Shown: in pieces, positions 8,801-20,219 of the stretch
Layout: every line of letters starts with the position of its first letter
Position numbering within the stretch: position 1 is the stretch's first letter
Assembly (NCBI GenBank): GCA_021399435.1
Contig: JAJTUP010000055.1
Location: 186,001 to 250,000, forward strand
Source of the DNA: Diaporthe sp. PMI_573
Lineage: Eukaryota; Ascomycota; Sordariomycetes; Diaporthales; Diaporthaceae
Direction of reading: 5' to 3'
Length of the DNA: 64,000 bases
Notes under the pieces: generated by a model
Seen by the model: only the letters and a program-made list of their open reading frames with translations
The model's database searches: none
Told to the model about the DNA's origin: nothing
Position numbers and translations under genes: made by a program

Positions 8801-11021
8801 CTATGCCTCGTAGCTCTTGATCTGGCCCCCACTGCTCAACGCCTGCACGTTGCTGCCGACCGCCGTCGCCTGCAGGCTGAGCTTGTCACCGTCCATCACC
8901 ACATCCTGCGCCATCCGGGCCCCCTGCTGGCCGCCCGCGAGAGCCGCCGCTTTCAGCTCGTCCTGCACACCGCGCACTCGCTTTTTGAACGCCAGCCGGT
9001 CCAGGAACAACTGCTGCCGCCCCCGCTCCAGCTCGCGCCGCTCCTCTTGGAGGATAGCCTCCATCTCGTTGAAGAACTTCATCTTGAGCTCCATCTTCTG
9101 CAGGGTGATGTTGACGGCCGCCGACACGACTCGCGTCATTTCGCGCTCCTCGTGTGAGGCCAGCCCGTCGGCACGAGCCCCAATCGTCGCCAGCGGGATG
9201 TTTGCGAGTGCCGTGGCCTTCGTTGTGGTCGTCGTCGTAGTAGTCGTGGTCATCGTGGTCTCCTGCTGAATATCGACCTCCATGGAGTCGCCCTCCTTCT
9301 CCTTCTCCTTGCCCTTGCCCTCGCCATCGGACTGCTCGTCGATGGCGCCACTTGACTCAAGCTTGCCCCTGAGGTGTTGTCGCAGCTCCTCGGCCGACTT
9401 CCCAGCGGCAGCGGCAGCGCTGGCAGGATCTGCCAGGCTGGCGAGGAAGGCCACAACCGACATGACGGGGTTGTCAGCCTGGCTGAAGGGCAGTTGCCCG
9501 CCTTGGCTCCCCAGCATCGACACTCCAATGGGCGCCGCGAGCGAGGTTTCTGACTCGAGATACTTGTCTTCGATGTCGAGTTGCAGGAATTGGAGGACAC
9601 ACTCCTCACGAGTCCTGGTGCCGACGTGGTCCGCAATCTCATTCCAGTCGTCGTCGAATCTCTCCAGACCCTCCAGCAGCCGTAAGAGTTCCGAGTCGGT
9701 CCATGGGGCATCTCTGTCAAGCGTTGTCGAATACGTGGGGTTCTCCATCCTCTGGTAGTTAGTAGCCAACTGGTTCCCCGGGAATCGACCATCCACAAAG
9801 CAGCTCGGGCAGATGTCGGTGCTCTTCTTGGTGTTTGATGCTGAATCGACGAAGTTGTTGTGGTAATAAATTCGAGTGCAATCAGCGCTGCAGGTCTGGC
9901 AGTTAACCTTTGCGATGGGTGCCTTGGGGAGCTCGTCCGACGGCGTGCCCGACACCCCATTAGTCGCAGGACCATCGCCGTTAGTCTTGTCCTCGCTCTT
10001 GTTGAGTTTGGCACCCTTGGCATCGGCCTCGTAAATATTGCGGCCAACCTCCAGGTTCAGCTCGCTCTTGGGCACTGGGCCGGCCTTGGCCTTGGCTTCG
10101 GTATCAGCATTGGCTTTGCCTTGGGCGACGATGGGATCTGCCGCGGGCTGCCACGGCTGAAGACCTCTGGGGGTGTCACAGATGATTTTGAAGTGGCCGG
10201 TAAATGGTGGACCAGTCGGGGACGGCCTGTGGTCTGGGTCGACCTATTGCGCAGTCAGTATCTTTGTCGTTGTCTGATCCCGGCTTCGGGACATACCTGG
10301 TAGTTGATTAGACCCCATTGCTCGAGGAAGGAATGGACCCTCATGATGGCGCACACGTCGCCAGCAAGGTTCCGCCTGCAGGCTGTGACCGTCAGGTACT
10401 CGGCAGGGTTGAGACGATAGGTATTGATCATGAAATCCCGGTAGTCCTTGTAGACAGCTGGTGTTTTGCTCCGATTGCGATTGTTGAAGAATTCGGGAAG
10501 AGCTTTGCGCTCGGTGGTGTGGATGACATTCATATCGAACCAGGTGCTGTAGCTGGGCAAGATGATGGAGTGCCTCTGGGAGATGAGGTGTTCGCGCGCG
10601 GCGTTCTCGATGGCCTCCTTCGTCTTTCCGACAGTGCTCTCGCCGTTGGCCTCGCCGTCCTTGGGCTGGTCCCCCTTGGATTCACCTTCGGCGTCGACCA
10701 TGTCCTCGTCCTGGGCAGCGACATTGTCTGGGGCGGGGCCCTCGGGGGCGTCGAGAGGGTTGTCCGAAGGGGCGCCTGGTGCAGGTGTGGTGCTGTCTTG
10801 TTTAATCGGTGGCTCAGTGGGTGCGGTCTCGCCCATTTGAACATCTAGATGAGAAGCGTTTAGTCTGACGCCAAGGTGGATGGCTGGCGCGACGATGCAG
10901 GACTTTGAAACCAACCTTCGCTAGGGTGTACATCTGCCAGGGGTGGTTGCGCGAGGGTTGGATTGCTTCCTGGCGATGCGCCATTGGCGGGGGTGCCGTA
11001 GCTGGCGTTCTCCTCCTCCAT
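8801..11021 (-). CDS. RSC8: SWI3/RSC8-type chromatin remodelling subunit
   Basis: Exons (minus) 11021-10916, 10844-10297 and 10243-8801, giving 698 aa. The start is [14 protein letters not shown]. The first intron (71 bp) rejoins a split codon and the second (53 bp) is phase 0. Domains in order: a disordered acidic N-terminus; SWIRM (about 110-215, [17 protein letters not shown]...EQWGLINYQ); a ZZ-like zinc finger (CQTCSADC...CPSC); a SANT domain ([27 protein letters not shown]); an acidic/Lys linker with a polythreonine run; and a C-terminal leucine-rich coiled coil (about 600-660). This is the architecture of the scaffold subunit shared by SWI/SNF and RSC remodelers, which dimerises through the coiled coil. 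It shares a 576-bp upstream region with ETF-alpha. Confidence 0.94.
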
Positions 11022-11597
11022 GGTGATGAATGGGGTCAGGACTGGAGATGGGGGTGTCTTTTGGTGCAGGACAGGGTGGGAGTGGAAATAGCGCCGGTTG
11101 CAGCTCTAATCCACACAAGTCAAGGCGTGCAGCGAGCTGCAAGCTGCTGTTCCGAATGAACTGGGTGGCAGGGAGGGGTCAGGCGCGGTGTTGATGATGA
11201 TGGCTTGCCGTCGCGAAAGATGGGTCCCTGTGCTGGACTGCACTCTTGGATGGATGAGCATTGTCGCGTTGCAGGATCAAATTTGGGCGCGACGGCCCAG
11301 CCAGCAATAGCACAGACCATTCCAAAAAGTGGCAGCCTCAGGCAATAAGACCAGCCCAGCCAGCCAGCCCAGTGGTATCCCTGCTGCCCCCCTGCACAGT
11401 ACGCAGGAGTGACTGCTGCTGCACAAAGCCGGTCACGGAGGGGCCGAGGTCAGTGTCGCAATGGCCCGTCGCCAGCCGATTGAGTGATGGTTTAGACTTC
11501 GCCGTGCCGTCCTCACCACCCCAATTCGCCCCGATTCCTGTCGCTCACCACTCTCTGTCGCACTCGAGGTGACGGAGGCCATCCTATATCTTTCAAG
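11022..11597. promoter_or_regulatory. Divergent promoter, RSC8 / ETF-alpha
   Basis: 576 bp between two divergent start codons. It contains CCGAGG at 11444-11449, 149 bp upstream of ETF-alpha. No coding potential is recognised. Confidence 0.6.
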
Positions 11598-12776
11598 ATG
11601 CTTTGTACGGCACGGAGAATAGCAGCGCACCAGCTGCGGGGAAGAGTTGCGCGGCCCACAGCATCCCCCGTTGCATTCTTCAGCCCCGCCGCCCTCCGCC
11701 GGCTAGCCTCGACCCTCGCCGTCCTCGAGCAGAAGGAGGGTAAGCTGAACCATGGGTCCCTGAGCGCCATTACAGCAGCCCAGAAGGTCGGCGGGCCAGT
11801 CCATGGCTTCGTGGCTGGGAGCAACATCAAGCCGGTGGCAGACGAGGCCGCTACCGCAGACGGCGTCGAAAGGATAATTGCAGTAGACAACGGCGCTTAT
11901 GATAAGGTATATATATATATACGGCGTCCTTCAACCTGGAATTGAATTGCACCAAGTTTTACAGAGACCTCTTCCGAATTGGTTGCCACCCGCCACGATA
12001 ACATACTGATCAGTCCTCACTCTGAACAACAGGGCCTTCCCGAGAACTTCGCCGACCTCCTCGTCGAGAACATCAAGAAAGGAGGCTACACACATGTCAT
12101 CGCCGGCCACACCGCATTCGGAAAGAACCTGCTGCCTCGCGTGGCCGCCCTCCTCGACTCCCAGCAGATCTCCGACATCACCTCCATCGAGAGCGAGAAC
12201 ACCTTTGTGCGCCCCATCTACGCCGGCAACGCCATCGCGACGGTCGAGTCGACGGACCCCGTCAAGATCATCACGATCCGCGGCACCGCCTTCGCGCCCG
12301 CCGAGCTCGGCAAGGGCTCCGCGGCCGTCGAGGACGGCGCCGACCCCAAGACCGCCAGCCCTACCGAGTGGGTGTCCGAGGACCTGGCCAAGTCCGACAG
12401 GCCCGACCTGGCGACCGCGGGCAAGGTCGTGTCGGGCGGCCGGGGGCTCAAGTCCAAGGAGGAATTCGACAAGGTGATGCAGCCGCTGGCCGACACCCTC
12501 GGTGCCGCCATCGGTGCGTCCCGCGCGGCCGTCGACAGTGGGTATGCGGACAACAGCCTGCAGGTTGGGCAGACCGGCAAGGTGGTTGCGCCGCAGCTGT
12601 ACATGGCTGTCGGCATCTCCGGAGCGATCCAGCACCTGGCTGGCATGAAGGACAGCAAGGTGATCGCCGCAATTAACAAGGACGCCGATGCGCCCATCTT
12701 CCAGGTCGCTGATGTCGGGCTTGTTGGCGACCTTTTCGAGAAGGTGCCCGAGCTGACGGAGAAGCTGAAGAAATAG
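11598..12776 (+). CDS. ETFA: Electron transfer flavoprotein alpha subunit, mitochondrial
   Basis: Exons 11598-11906 and 12033-12776, giving 350 aa, the usual length. The N-terminus ([20 protein letters not shown]) is a basic mitochondrial presequence. The 126-bp intron is phase 0 and joins DNGAYDK to [21 protein letters not shown]. The C-terminal FAD-binding domain is intact: [20 protein letters not shown], the [20 protein letters not shown] loop and [12 protein letters not shown] carries electrons from acyl-CoA and other matrix dehydrogenases to ETF-ubiquinone oxidoreductase, linking beta-oxidation to the respiratory chain. The end lies 110 bp from the converging Arh1 stop. Confidence 0.96.
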
Positions 12777-12886
12777 AGAAGCGGTTCCTTTTAGTAGTGT
12801 AATCCATATATAAACCTGTACTCCGTGGACCAGTCGTGAAACGAGTTTCTTGGTTGCTTTTTTTGAGAGCGCAGGTGACAGCTTGC

Positions 12887-14647
12887 TTATGCCATGGATG
12901 AAAAGGGCACACTCAGCATGTCGCCCGTCGCCGTAAACTTGTCCCTCTCCTTGCCCTTGAGCTGGCCTCGATCCCTCTCCGCCTTATCAATAGCCAACCA
13001 TCCCTCCCAGTCGACAGCGGAATTAGAAACACTCCTGCCCGCCTCAATCTGCACCCCTTCCCACCCAGTACTGTCGATCCTCCTCGCATCCGCCACCTCC
13101 GTGCCACCAAGGAACTCCTTGCCCTCCTTCCAATCCCCTGCTATAGCTTCGGCTGTCGCGAATGCGTCTTCCATGGTACTGGCTATGACACCTGTTGGGC
13201 CCCGCTTCACCCAGCCCGCGCAGTACAGACCTGGGAACAGCTCGCCGCGCTCAGGGTCGGCAGTGCTGCGCAGGACGCGTCCCCCGTTCTGGTCATTGCC
13301 GATCACGCCCCGGCCCTCGTCGAAGGCGACGCCGAGTATGTCGAATTCGGGGAGGGCCACAGACTTGTACCCTATCGATCGGAAGACAAGCGGGGAGGGT
13401 AGTTTGATGGTCTCCCCGGTGCTGATGGCTCGGGCGTCAGGGTCGAAGGGGCCCGGGGACAGGGAGGTGCGACGGAACGTGGTCCTTCCGACGGCCGCCG
13501 GGTCTGCAGTGTCCGGATGGAACTCGGTGGGCGACATACAAAAGTCCAGCGCCCATGACTTGGAGGCGGGGGAGTGCGGCGTCTTGGATCCCTTGAGGAG
13601 GACCTCGGTCAGGCGCTTGCGCGCGCGGGGCAAGGGCTTGAGGTCGGACGGGATGAGCGAGGTGTCAACGGGGTCGGCCGACACGCCCGGGAGGTTCATC
13701 AGCTCGCGGACCTCCTTGATGGTGAAGGCAGCCTGCATCGGGCCCCTCCTCCCGGCGATGCGGACCCTCCTAACCTGGCTCGTGGACAGTGCCTCCAGGG
13801 CGTAGTCGGCCATGTCCGTCTTCCGCAGCTTGTCCACGTCCTCGAGCAGGGCGCGGGCGACGTCGATGGCGACATTACCCTGACCGATAACAACCGCCTC
13901 ATTCTGCGAGAGATCCGGGTTCAGGCCTGCGAACTCAGGCAGGCCATTGTACCAGCCTACAAACTCGCGCGCGGAATAGATGCGCTTGAGGGCCGACTCG
14001 CCTGGTATGTTGAGTGTCCTGTCCTTGGCTGCGCCGTACGCGAACAGCACGGCATCGTAGTGGCGCATTAGTGTGGCCAGGGGGACCGATTGGCCATCTG
14101 GGTGGAAAGGCTTGTGGCCAATAGAGACATTGCCGACGAACGTGAAATTGGGAGAGGAAGCAACCTCGGAGAATCTTTCTTGACAGTTCTGTGCAGTGGT
14201 GAGTAAAAGAAGTGGCGCACCCGGGGCTGGATTCTTCATGGCACAACCTATATGGAACACCACAAACAAGCACTGGGCCGGGGCAGGGCAGGGCAGAAAC
14301 TGGAGGGTGGATGACAACAAGGAGATGAAAACGTAAGGAAAATATACCTTGACTTCAGGATGATCGGGTGCCACGCCGAACCTGACCAGGCCGAACGGCA
14401 CGGGCAAAGCCTCGTACATGTCGACCTTTGCACGGTCGATGAGGGACATGACGCGGTACGCGGTGTAGAAGCCGGCGGGGCCGGAGCCGACGACGGCCAT
14501 CCGGAAGGGCCGGTCATGCCGGGCGGCGGCGGCCGGTGTAGTGTACGGGCATGAGAGGAGACGCGAGAGGGGCTGTGGTTTACAGCGGATGGATGATTTG
14601 CAGCTGAGGGCGAGCCCGGGAGCCGACCTAGCGATGAGGAGAGGCAT
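12887..14647 (-). CDS. ARH1: NADPH:adrenodoxin oxidoreductase, mitochondrial
   Basis: Exons (minus) 14647-14348 and 14188-12887, giving 533 aa. An N-terminal presequence (MPLLIARSAPGLALSCKSSI) precedes the FAD-binding VVGSGPAGFYTAY. The intron joins APDHPEVK to NCQERFSEVA, exactly as in the family. NADPH binding is shown by VVIGQGNVAIDVARALLED, and the C-terminal FAD segment by LYCAGWVKRGPTGVIASTMEDAFATAEAI. The enzyme passes electrons from NADPH to mitochondrial ferredoxin for Fe-S cluster, haem A and ubiquinone synthesis. The 159-bp intron is a multiple of three and has no stop codon, so an unspliced transcript would still be open. Confidence 0.95.
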   Translation of the reverse strand: MPLLIARSAPGLALSCKSSIRCKPQPLSRLLSCPYTTPAAAARHDRPFRMAVVGSGPAGFYTAYRVMSLIDRAKVDMYEALPVPFGLVRFGVAPDHPEVKVYFPYVFISLLSSTLQFLPCPAPAQCLFVVFHIGCAMKNPAPGAPLLLLTTAQNCQERFSEVASSPNFTFVGNVSIGHKPFHPDGQSVPLATLMRHYDAVLFAYGAAKDRTLNIPGESALKRIYSAREFVGWYNGLPEFAGLNPDLSQNEAVVIGQGNVAIDVARALLEDVDKLRKTDMADYALEALSTSQVRRVRIAGRRGPMQAAFTIKEVRELMNLPGVSADPVDTSLIPSDLKPLPRARKRLTEVLLKGSKTPHSPASKSWALDFCMSPTEFHPDTADPAAVGRTTFRRTSLSPGPFDPDARAISTGETIKLPSPLVFRSIGYKSVALPEFDILGVAFDEGRGVIGNDQNGGRVLRSTADPERGELFPGLYCAGWVKRGPTGVIASTMEDAFATAEAIAGDWKEGKEFLGGTEVADARRIDSTGWEGVQIEAGRSVSNSAVDWEGWLAIDKAERDRGQLKGKERDKFTATGDMLSVPFSSMA

Positions 14648-15424
14648 GATGTCAGGGCACTGGAACGGTCGAATCCAGCAAGGGCAAGTGCCTAGGCCAT
14701 GTTTATTTTATGTATGTACAATTATCGTGTGGGAGTGCCCGGGAAAAGCGGACCCAAAAGCTGCTGATCCTCGGCGACAAGATCCGGATTTTGTTCGAAA
14801 TTCGTCTCGGCTCGGGTCCGATGGTCGCTGAATGCTGCTTTGGACTAATTGGACTGGACCCTGAGCCAGCCGCTTTCTAGGTTTATTCCCTGGATATGCA
14901 GCGAGAACATCCAGAGGCAACGAGACATCTAAAGCGATGCTGTGTTTTTGAGGACGTCAATCACATGAACAACGGATGACTGTGTAGACCACGGAGCACG
15001 ACAGTCCATGCGCAGTAGACGAGTGACGCCGGGGTTGACGGGCCGTGCCGCGCTGAATTCGCCTCGTTGCCCTGCCAATCAACGGAGGGTCCCTTGCAGG
15101 TAAACAAGGAACCTTGGCCCCTCCCCAGCCCACCAGCCCACCAGCCCACTCGATATCCAGCCTCTTGATTTATGTGAATGATATTGAACATCAATGTGGG
15201 CACCCATCACTGCATGCAGGTACGGTCTATTTGCTGTAGATACTCCGCACTGCCATCTCATCCTCATCCTCTTTGCCTTGATGTTATCTGATATTCCAGT
15301 CGCTATCGCGCCCCATCTGTAATTCTTTAGTCCTGGACCAAAAGGCCCGGGTCTTAGCCGTGTCTCGCTCCCTCATTCTCGTTCTGTTCTCGTCGTCGCC
15401 GCCGCCGCCGGCCAGACAGTCAAC
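14648..15424. promoter_or_regulatory. Divergent promoter, ARH1 / 4-TM protein
   Basis: 777 bp upstream of two divergent genes. It holds CCTCGG at 14769-14774, a CACCAGCCC triple repeat near 15130-15150, and a CGCCGCCGCCG run close to the plus-strand ATG. No gene is recognised. Confidence 0.5.
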
Positions 15425-17583
15425 ATGAGTGGAATCCATCAACCGTACATGTACAACAGATTCGACAGTTTCGATGATGCACGCTTCCCGACCTCTTCTT
15501 TCGACCCCAAGGCCGTCACCAGGTCCAGCTGGGAGCCGAGGCCAGCCAAGCCCAAGCATGAGGGCCCGCTTGTGTCTTTCAACCGCCACCCAGAGTAAGC
15601 CCCAGAGGAGTGGATCATCTACGTGCCTCCCAACAACAATCCAGCTGACCCCAGATCTTCACACACAGCGCCCACGAGGTTCGGGGCCCACGGCCACAGT
15701 GGAAGACTTTTGGGCCTGCCACAAAATGGTGGATCAAGTGGATGAGGATCGTGCAGCTGGCATTTCGCGTGCTCGAGATGATCGCCGCCGCCGGCGTTCT
15801 CTTCCTCATGATCGTCATTATTAAGGCTAACCTCTTGACCGCCTGGGTCATGAGGATCACCGTGAGTCGCAACCCACCCCGTCTCTACCTGACACCGCCC
15901 ACCTCTCAAGTACGGATCTGACACCCAACACAGGCCGGTGCAGTTCTGATCCACTGTGTGTACGGCATATTCCACCTTGCGCGGCCCGCTGGGTCGAGGC
16001 CCCCAGGGTCGTCCGCCGGCTACCAGATATTCTCCGCCTTGTCTGATCTCACCGCGCTCCCTCTCTATGCATTTGGGGCCCTGTCTGTTCACAACTCGAG
16101 TACTGAGTGGTCAACCATGCTCAACCCGCCGAGCCTCATGGATTACTTCGTGCCCTCCCTGTATTACTCCCTCATCGGCGGCGGGGTCATGCACTTGCTG
16201 TCGCTGTGCGTCGGCCTCTGGCTCGCCATCAAGTTCAGGCAGATTGCCAGGATGCCCCCCGACTGCAACCCTCTCGAGGACAACCTGACTTCCAGACAGC
16301 ACAAGAGGAACAAGTCATCCATGACAGCAGCCTCCACGTTTGTCGCCGAGGACGAGAAGCGCATGTCAACCCCTCTCGATGGCCGCCGGTATTCTGGTCT
16401 CCCAAATGATGATCTCAGTCGCCCGCCCTCCATCCCCTTCCACGCCACTCGGTCCCCTCGCAGCTCTTTCGGCTCGGCCGACTTCCCTGCAAGGCAGTAC
16501 CAGATCACGCCTGGAAACTCCCCCAAGAACTCGCCTCGGAACTCGGCCACTGGAGAGGACTTCAAGAGCATGTCCGGTGCCCCGTCGTCGCCGCTTTCTA
16601 GCAGGCCAGCCCCTCCACCCCACCGGAGCCCATGGCGTGGCTCTTATTCTTCTTATTCCGAGGTCCCCACGCAGGACATCGTGCCGGACTCGCCTAGGAG
16701 CTATGGTCATCAATCCAGGCCGAGCACGGGCACCGTGGCCTCGCACCATCCCGTCATTACAGACGCGCCCGACATTGCTGCACTGCCAAGACCCGCGAAG
16801 TTCACAGAGTCTTGGTATGCTTCAGAGTCGCTGATAAATCGCACGCAAGAGCGCAATCGGGCCATCAATGCTGCTGAGAGGGCAGCTGAGAAGAGGGCGT
16901 CCGAGCAGAGGAAGATGGTTCTGGGCTACGAGTCCATCAGAGACCCATACGATACGCGTGACTCGGGCTCCGAGTCTGACTATGAGGACAGCGGCAACGG
17001 CGGCGGGCACGGCTACAGGGGTCTCATGAGCCCAGGGGCAGACGAGCTCGATGAGAACGACGGTGACCTGGGATCCCAGCACCCCAACCCGCTGCGGTCC
17101 AACCCGTCCCTCGCCAGTTTCGGTCAGGTCGCCGGTAAACAGGGCCGCAGGCCCAACAGCGACATGCCCATCATCCGCAAGTCGTCCGTCTTGTCCGAGA
17201 TCGACCTCAACGATCAGCGCGTGACCGGGAACAGGCAGGCTGGCAAGAAGCCCACCAGCGACATCTCGGACGAGAAGTCGGCGCGGAGCTACGGCGGGCT
17301 CAAGGCCACCCTCAGCAAGCGCTACACGTGGGGCGGCGGCCCGCGCAACCGAAACAGCTCCATCCAGCCCGAGTCGGACTTCTACTCGAAGCCGTACGGC
17401 GAGCTCAAGTCCGCGACGCCGCCCGTCATCATCGGCAGCGACAGGCAGGTCTCTTCCGGGAATGATGTGGACCTGAGCGGGGCCGGCGGCGGTGAGGCTG
17501 CGAAAAGGTACTTCTCGCTCGGTAAGAGGAATGTGAGTGGGAAGGTTGCTGAAGAGGGCCGGGGCATCGGTTGGGCTAGGTAG
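15425..17583 (+). CDS. Four-TM membrane protein with long disordered tail, function unknown
   Basis: Exons 15425-15594, 15669-15861 and 15934-17583, giving 670 aa. Exon 1 encodes a hydrophilic head (MSGIHQPYMYNRFDSFDDAR, SSFDPKAVTR). The introns are 74 and 72 bp with GTAAGC and GTGAGT donors, and both joins keep the frame. Four hydrophobic segments follow: about 80-110 (VLEMIAAAGVLFLMIVIIKA), 121-137 (AVLIHCVYGIFHLA), 153-175 (FSALSDLTALPLYAFGALSV) and 190-220 (YSLIGGGVMHLLSLCVGLWLA). The remaining 450 residues are Ser/Pro/Arg-rich and low complexity, with many SP sites, suggesting a phosphorylated cytosolic tail. I recognise no named family. The exon 1-2 acceptor (CACACAG at 15668) was chosen because the alternative four codons upstream leads to a stop. 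Confidence 0.78.
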
Positions 17584-18099
17584 TCGCAGATTAGTTGGGT
17601 ATATGGCAGGTCAGCCATTGGGTAAAGCATGATACCGGATACATCATGCGTGGATCTGGCTCCAAGTGGTAATGGTGTTGATGAATGATTTATGAGCATA
17701 GGCAAATGTGTAAATAGTGATTTTGGGATGGGAATACCTCGGGTCGGATTTTGGGTAGCAGGGCATATTGTCGACAAGGTCCAAGGTCTATGACCCAATG
17801 GATTGTGAATTCGTCATATTTACATGTCATGGTCGTCACTTAAATAAATAAAAAAAAACATTGAACAAGAAGATTGCCGATTAGCAGATATTGAGTACAA
17901 AAGGATTTCGAATGTCCAACGGCATGCCATGCAACAACGCTTAGAGACAGAAGCTGGCTCGAGCACAATATGCGCCACCTCCTCCGTGCTTCCACCAAAT
18001 ACTAACAGTACTCCCACCACATAGTATAGGTTCCTAAAGGGTATACACCGGGAGACCAGGACAACCAAGCAATCGAGCAGAGCGGAAGCCCATGCGGCC
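17584..18099. other. Convergent 3' region
   Basis: 3' UTRs of the 4-TM gene and of PCS1. It is AT-richer than its surroundings, with an A-run at about 17847-17858. No gene is recognised. Confidence 0.6.
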
Positions 18100-19731
18100 T
18101 CAGTCAAGTCTCTCTGTCAAAGACTTTAGCACGCGAGAGTAGAACTTCGCCGCGTGGGCCCTCGGGAAAGAGATCTCCTCGACGAGATACTCGGGCAGCA
18201 TCTCGATGAGCTGACTGTCACGACGCTCGTCCAGCTGTGGCTTGTACATGAACTCGGCCTCGTCAGTATTCTCGTCCGAGTTCTCGTTCGCGATGGCCAG
18301 CTTGAAGTGTAGCGCTGCAAGGACAACGGTTAGCCACCGACAATGTTACAACCATCCTGCAGGGGCTGCACTTACTGCCGTTCCTGCCCGTCTGGATACA
18401 ATCGTACACATCCTCTGGCCCGTCGCGTTTGATGCCCGTCACCACCAGCCCAGTTAGGTCGCTGTACAGGTTCTCCTTCATCTTGGCCGTCTGAGTGGCC
18501 TGCACCTGAGCCTGGACATGTGCATGGTCTAAGCCACGCCCGCCCATCGCGCTGGGCTTCATGGCGCTACCTGGGACCCTGACCGACGCGGCTTGGGCCG
18601 TGGCAGTGGCAGTTGCCTCGGCAGCTCGCGCAGCATTCAGCTTCGTGGTGAGAGACTTGATCTCCGTCCTGGCCTCGGATAGCGTGGTTGTAGTCTCCGT
18701 GATTTGGGCCTGCAGTTTGTCGGCTTTGGCTTGACTAGCCTCAAACTGCTGCTGGGACCTTTGCCCCTCTTTAGCAAGTTGCCTCTGGGCTGCAAGATCG
18801 CTCTTGAGGCTTTTTATGAGCTCGTTGGAAGCTGTGAGTGCTGTCAGCATCGTGATCGCTGGCTTTGGAAAGAACATGGGGTCCAATGGCACGCACCCTG
18901 AGTTTTCTCGTCGCTCTGCTTTCTCAGTTGATCAAAGTTCTTCTCCGCCTCCACGACTGCCACATTGCGTAACTCTCTGTATCTAAGCTCTAACGCCTCG
19001 TACTTCTTTGTTAACTCCCCGAGATGTCGCCGTGTTGAAGGGTCGCTCTCGATCAATGACGAGCTGGCTGACCGCTGGGAGGCACTCAACGGTACATGAT
19101 AGGAGCTGGGTCGCTGCGCAGACGGAGGAGCGCTGAACCGCGAGAAGGTAGGGAGGTCCTCCACCTGGTCTTGTTCCTCTGCAGCATCGATGTCCATCCC
19201 ACCGTCCACCTGAGTCTCCGGGACCTCGGCGGACGCCTGTTGTCCCGCCTTGTCGGCAGCAGCCTTTCGTCCTCGTTTTACAGCTGAAGGCTCTGCCTTC
19301 TTCTGCACCGAGTCGGGTACCACGGCATCCTTCCGTGGGCGACCGCGCCCACCCTTGGTCTTCGCAGGCTCATCGCTGTGTGGCGGCGTTGCTAGCACAT
19401 CATCCGCGCCGTCCTGATCGTCATCCTCGGCAGACTTCTTGGGCTTGCGACCTCTAGTCGCCTTTGCTGGCGGATTTGTGGCCTTTTCTGCAAGCGCCTG
19501 TCTCTCCGCCTCCTCCTCGAGCGCAGCGGCAGCCTTCGCCCCGACGCGACGCGTCTTGGTCTTGGGCTCGGGCTTCGTGACCTTGTTGGCGGAAGCACGA
19601 CCTCGGCCCTTCTTTGCCGCAGGCATCCCGTCTCCTGTCTTCAGTGCCCTAGAATGCGCGTTGGGTCCAGAGTCTGAGTTCGAGTCCGAGTCCGCCAAGT
19701 CGAGTAAGGCGGACTGTCTGATCCGTGGCAT
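18100..19731 (-). CDS. PCS1: Monopolin subunit Pcs1/Csm1
   Basis: Exons (minus) 19731-18897, 18831-18376 and 18314-18100, giving 501 aa. The N-terminal half is basic and disordered, with several AT-hook-like cores (KGRGRAS, TRGRKPKK, GGRGRPRKD). A coiled coil runs from about 240 to 370 (HLGELTKKYEALELRYRELRN, then NELIKSLKSDLAAQRQLAKE). The C-terminal globular domain (about 400-500) matches the Csm1/Pcs1 family: MKENLYSDLTGLVVTGIKRD, then LPEYLVEEISFPRAHAAKFYSRVLKSL. Pcs1 with Mde4/Lrs4 clamps kinetochore microtubule sites and acts at rDNA. The third exon is not an obvious ORF and was found by following the split codon across a 55-bp intron. Confidence 0.9.
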
Positions 19732-20219
19732 CTAACCGAGAAACGCGTCGTCTCGATATTTCGACTCAGCACTTCGGGAATTTGGGACGAGCGAGAACGC
19801 GACCAGTCAATGGGTGCCAGGGTAGGAATGAAAACGCAATTGAGGTGGTCCAGAGTGGTAGGTTTGGTGCTGGAGAATGCCGCAGTTTGAGCGATGGACG
19901 AGGTGTTGGGCCGAGCTTGCGGAAAGTAAACAAGCGACGCAGCCCCTGTTTTCCTGCTGAGCTGTCTTGGCCCGAGCAGCGCGGGTGGGACGCAGGCTGG
20001 CAGGGTGGGGGGTGGTGGGAGCCATCGACCACGGCAGCATGTGGGCTTGTAACTTTTGCCTCTGAGAGAGACCCCGGCATAACCCCCAGCAGTCTCGCCC
20101 AAACACCCCGGCAGGACACGACATTTCCCGCCCAGCTAACAACATCTTGATTTCTTTCCTCCCCCCTTTCGGATTTTATCCTCCCATTATCTGCAGTTCG
20201 CCGGCGTCAAACTCTTTCC
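19732..20219. promoter_or_regulatory. Divergent promoter, PCS1 / MSP1
   Basis: 488 bp between divergent starts. It is pyrimidine-rich just before the MSP1 ATG. The short overlapping ORFs here share no motifs with known proteins. Confidence 0.55.

Noticed and set aside
11931..12635. 234-codon minus-strand ORF opposite ETF-alpha
   Set aside because: Shadow of the ETF-alpha coding exon; Gly/Val/Asp/Arg-rich translation without conserved motifs.
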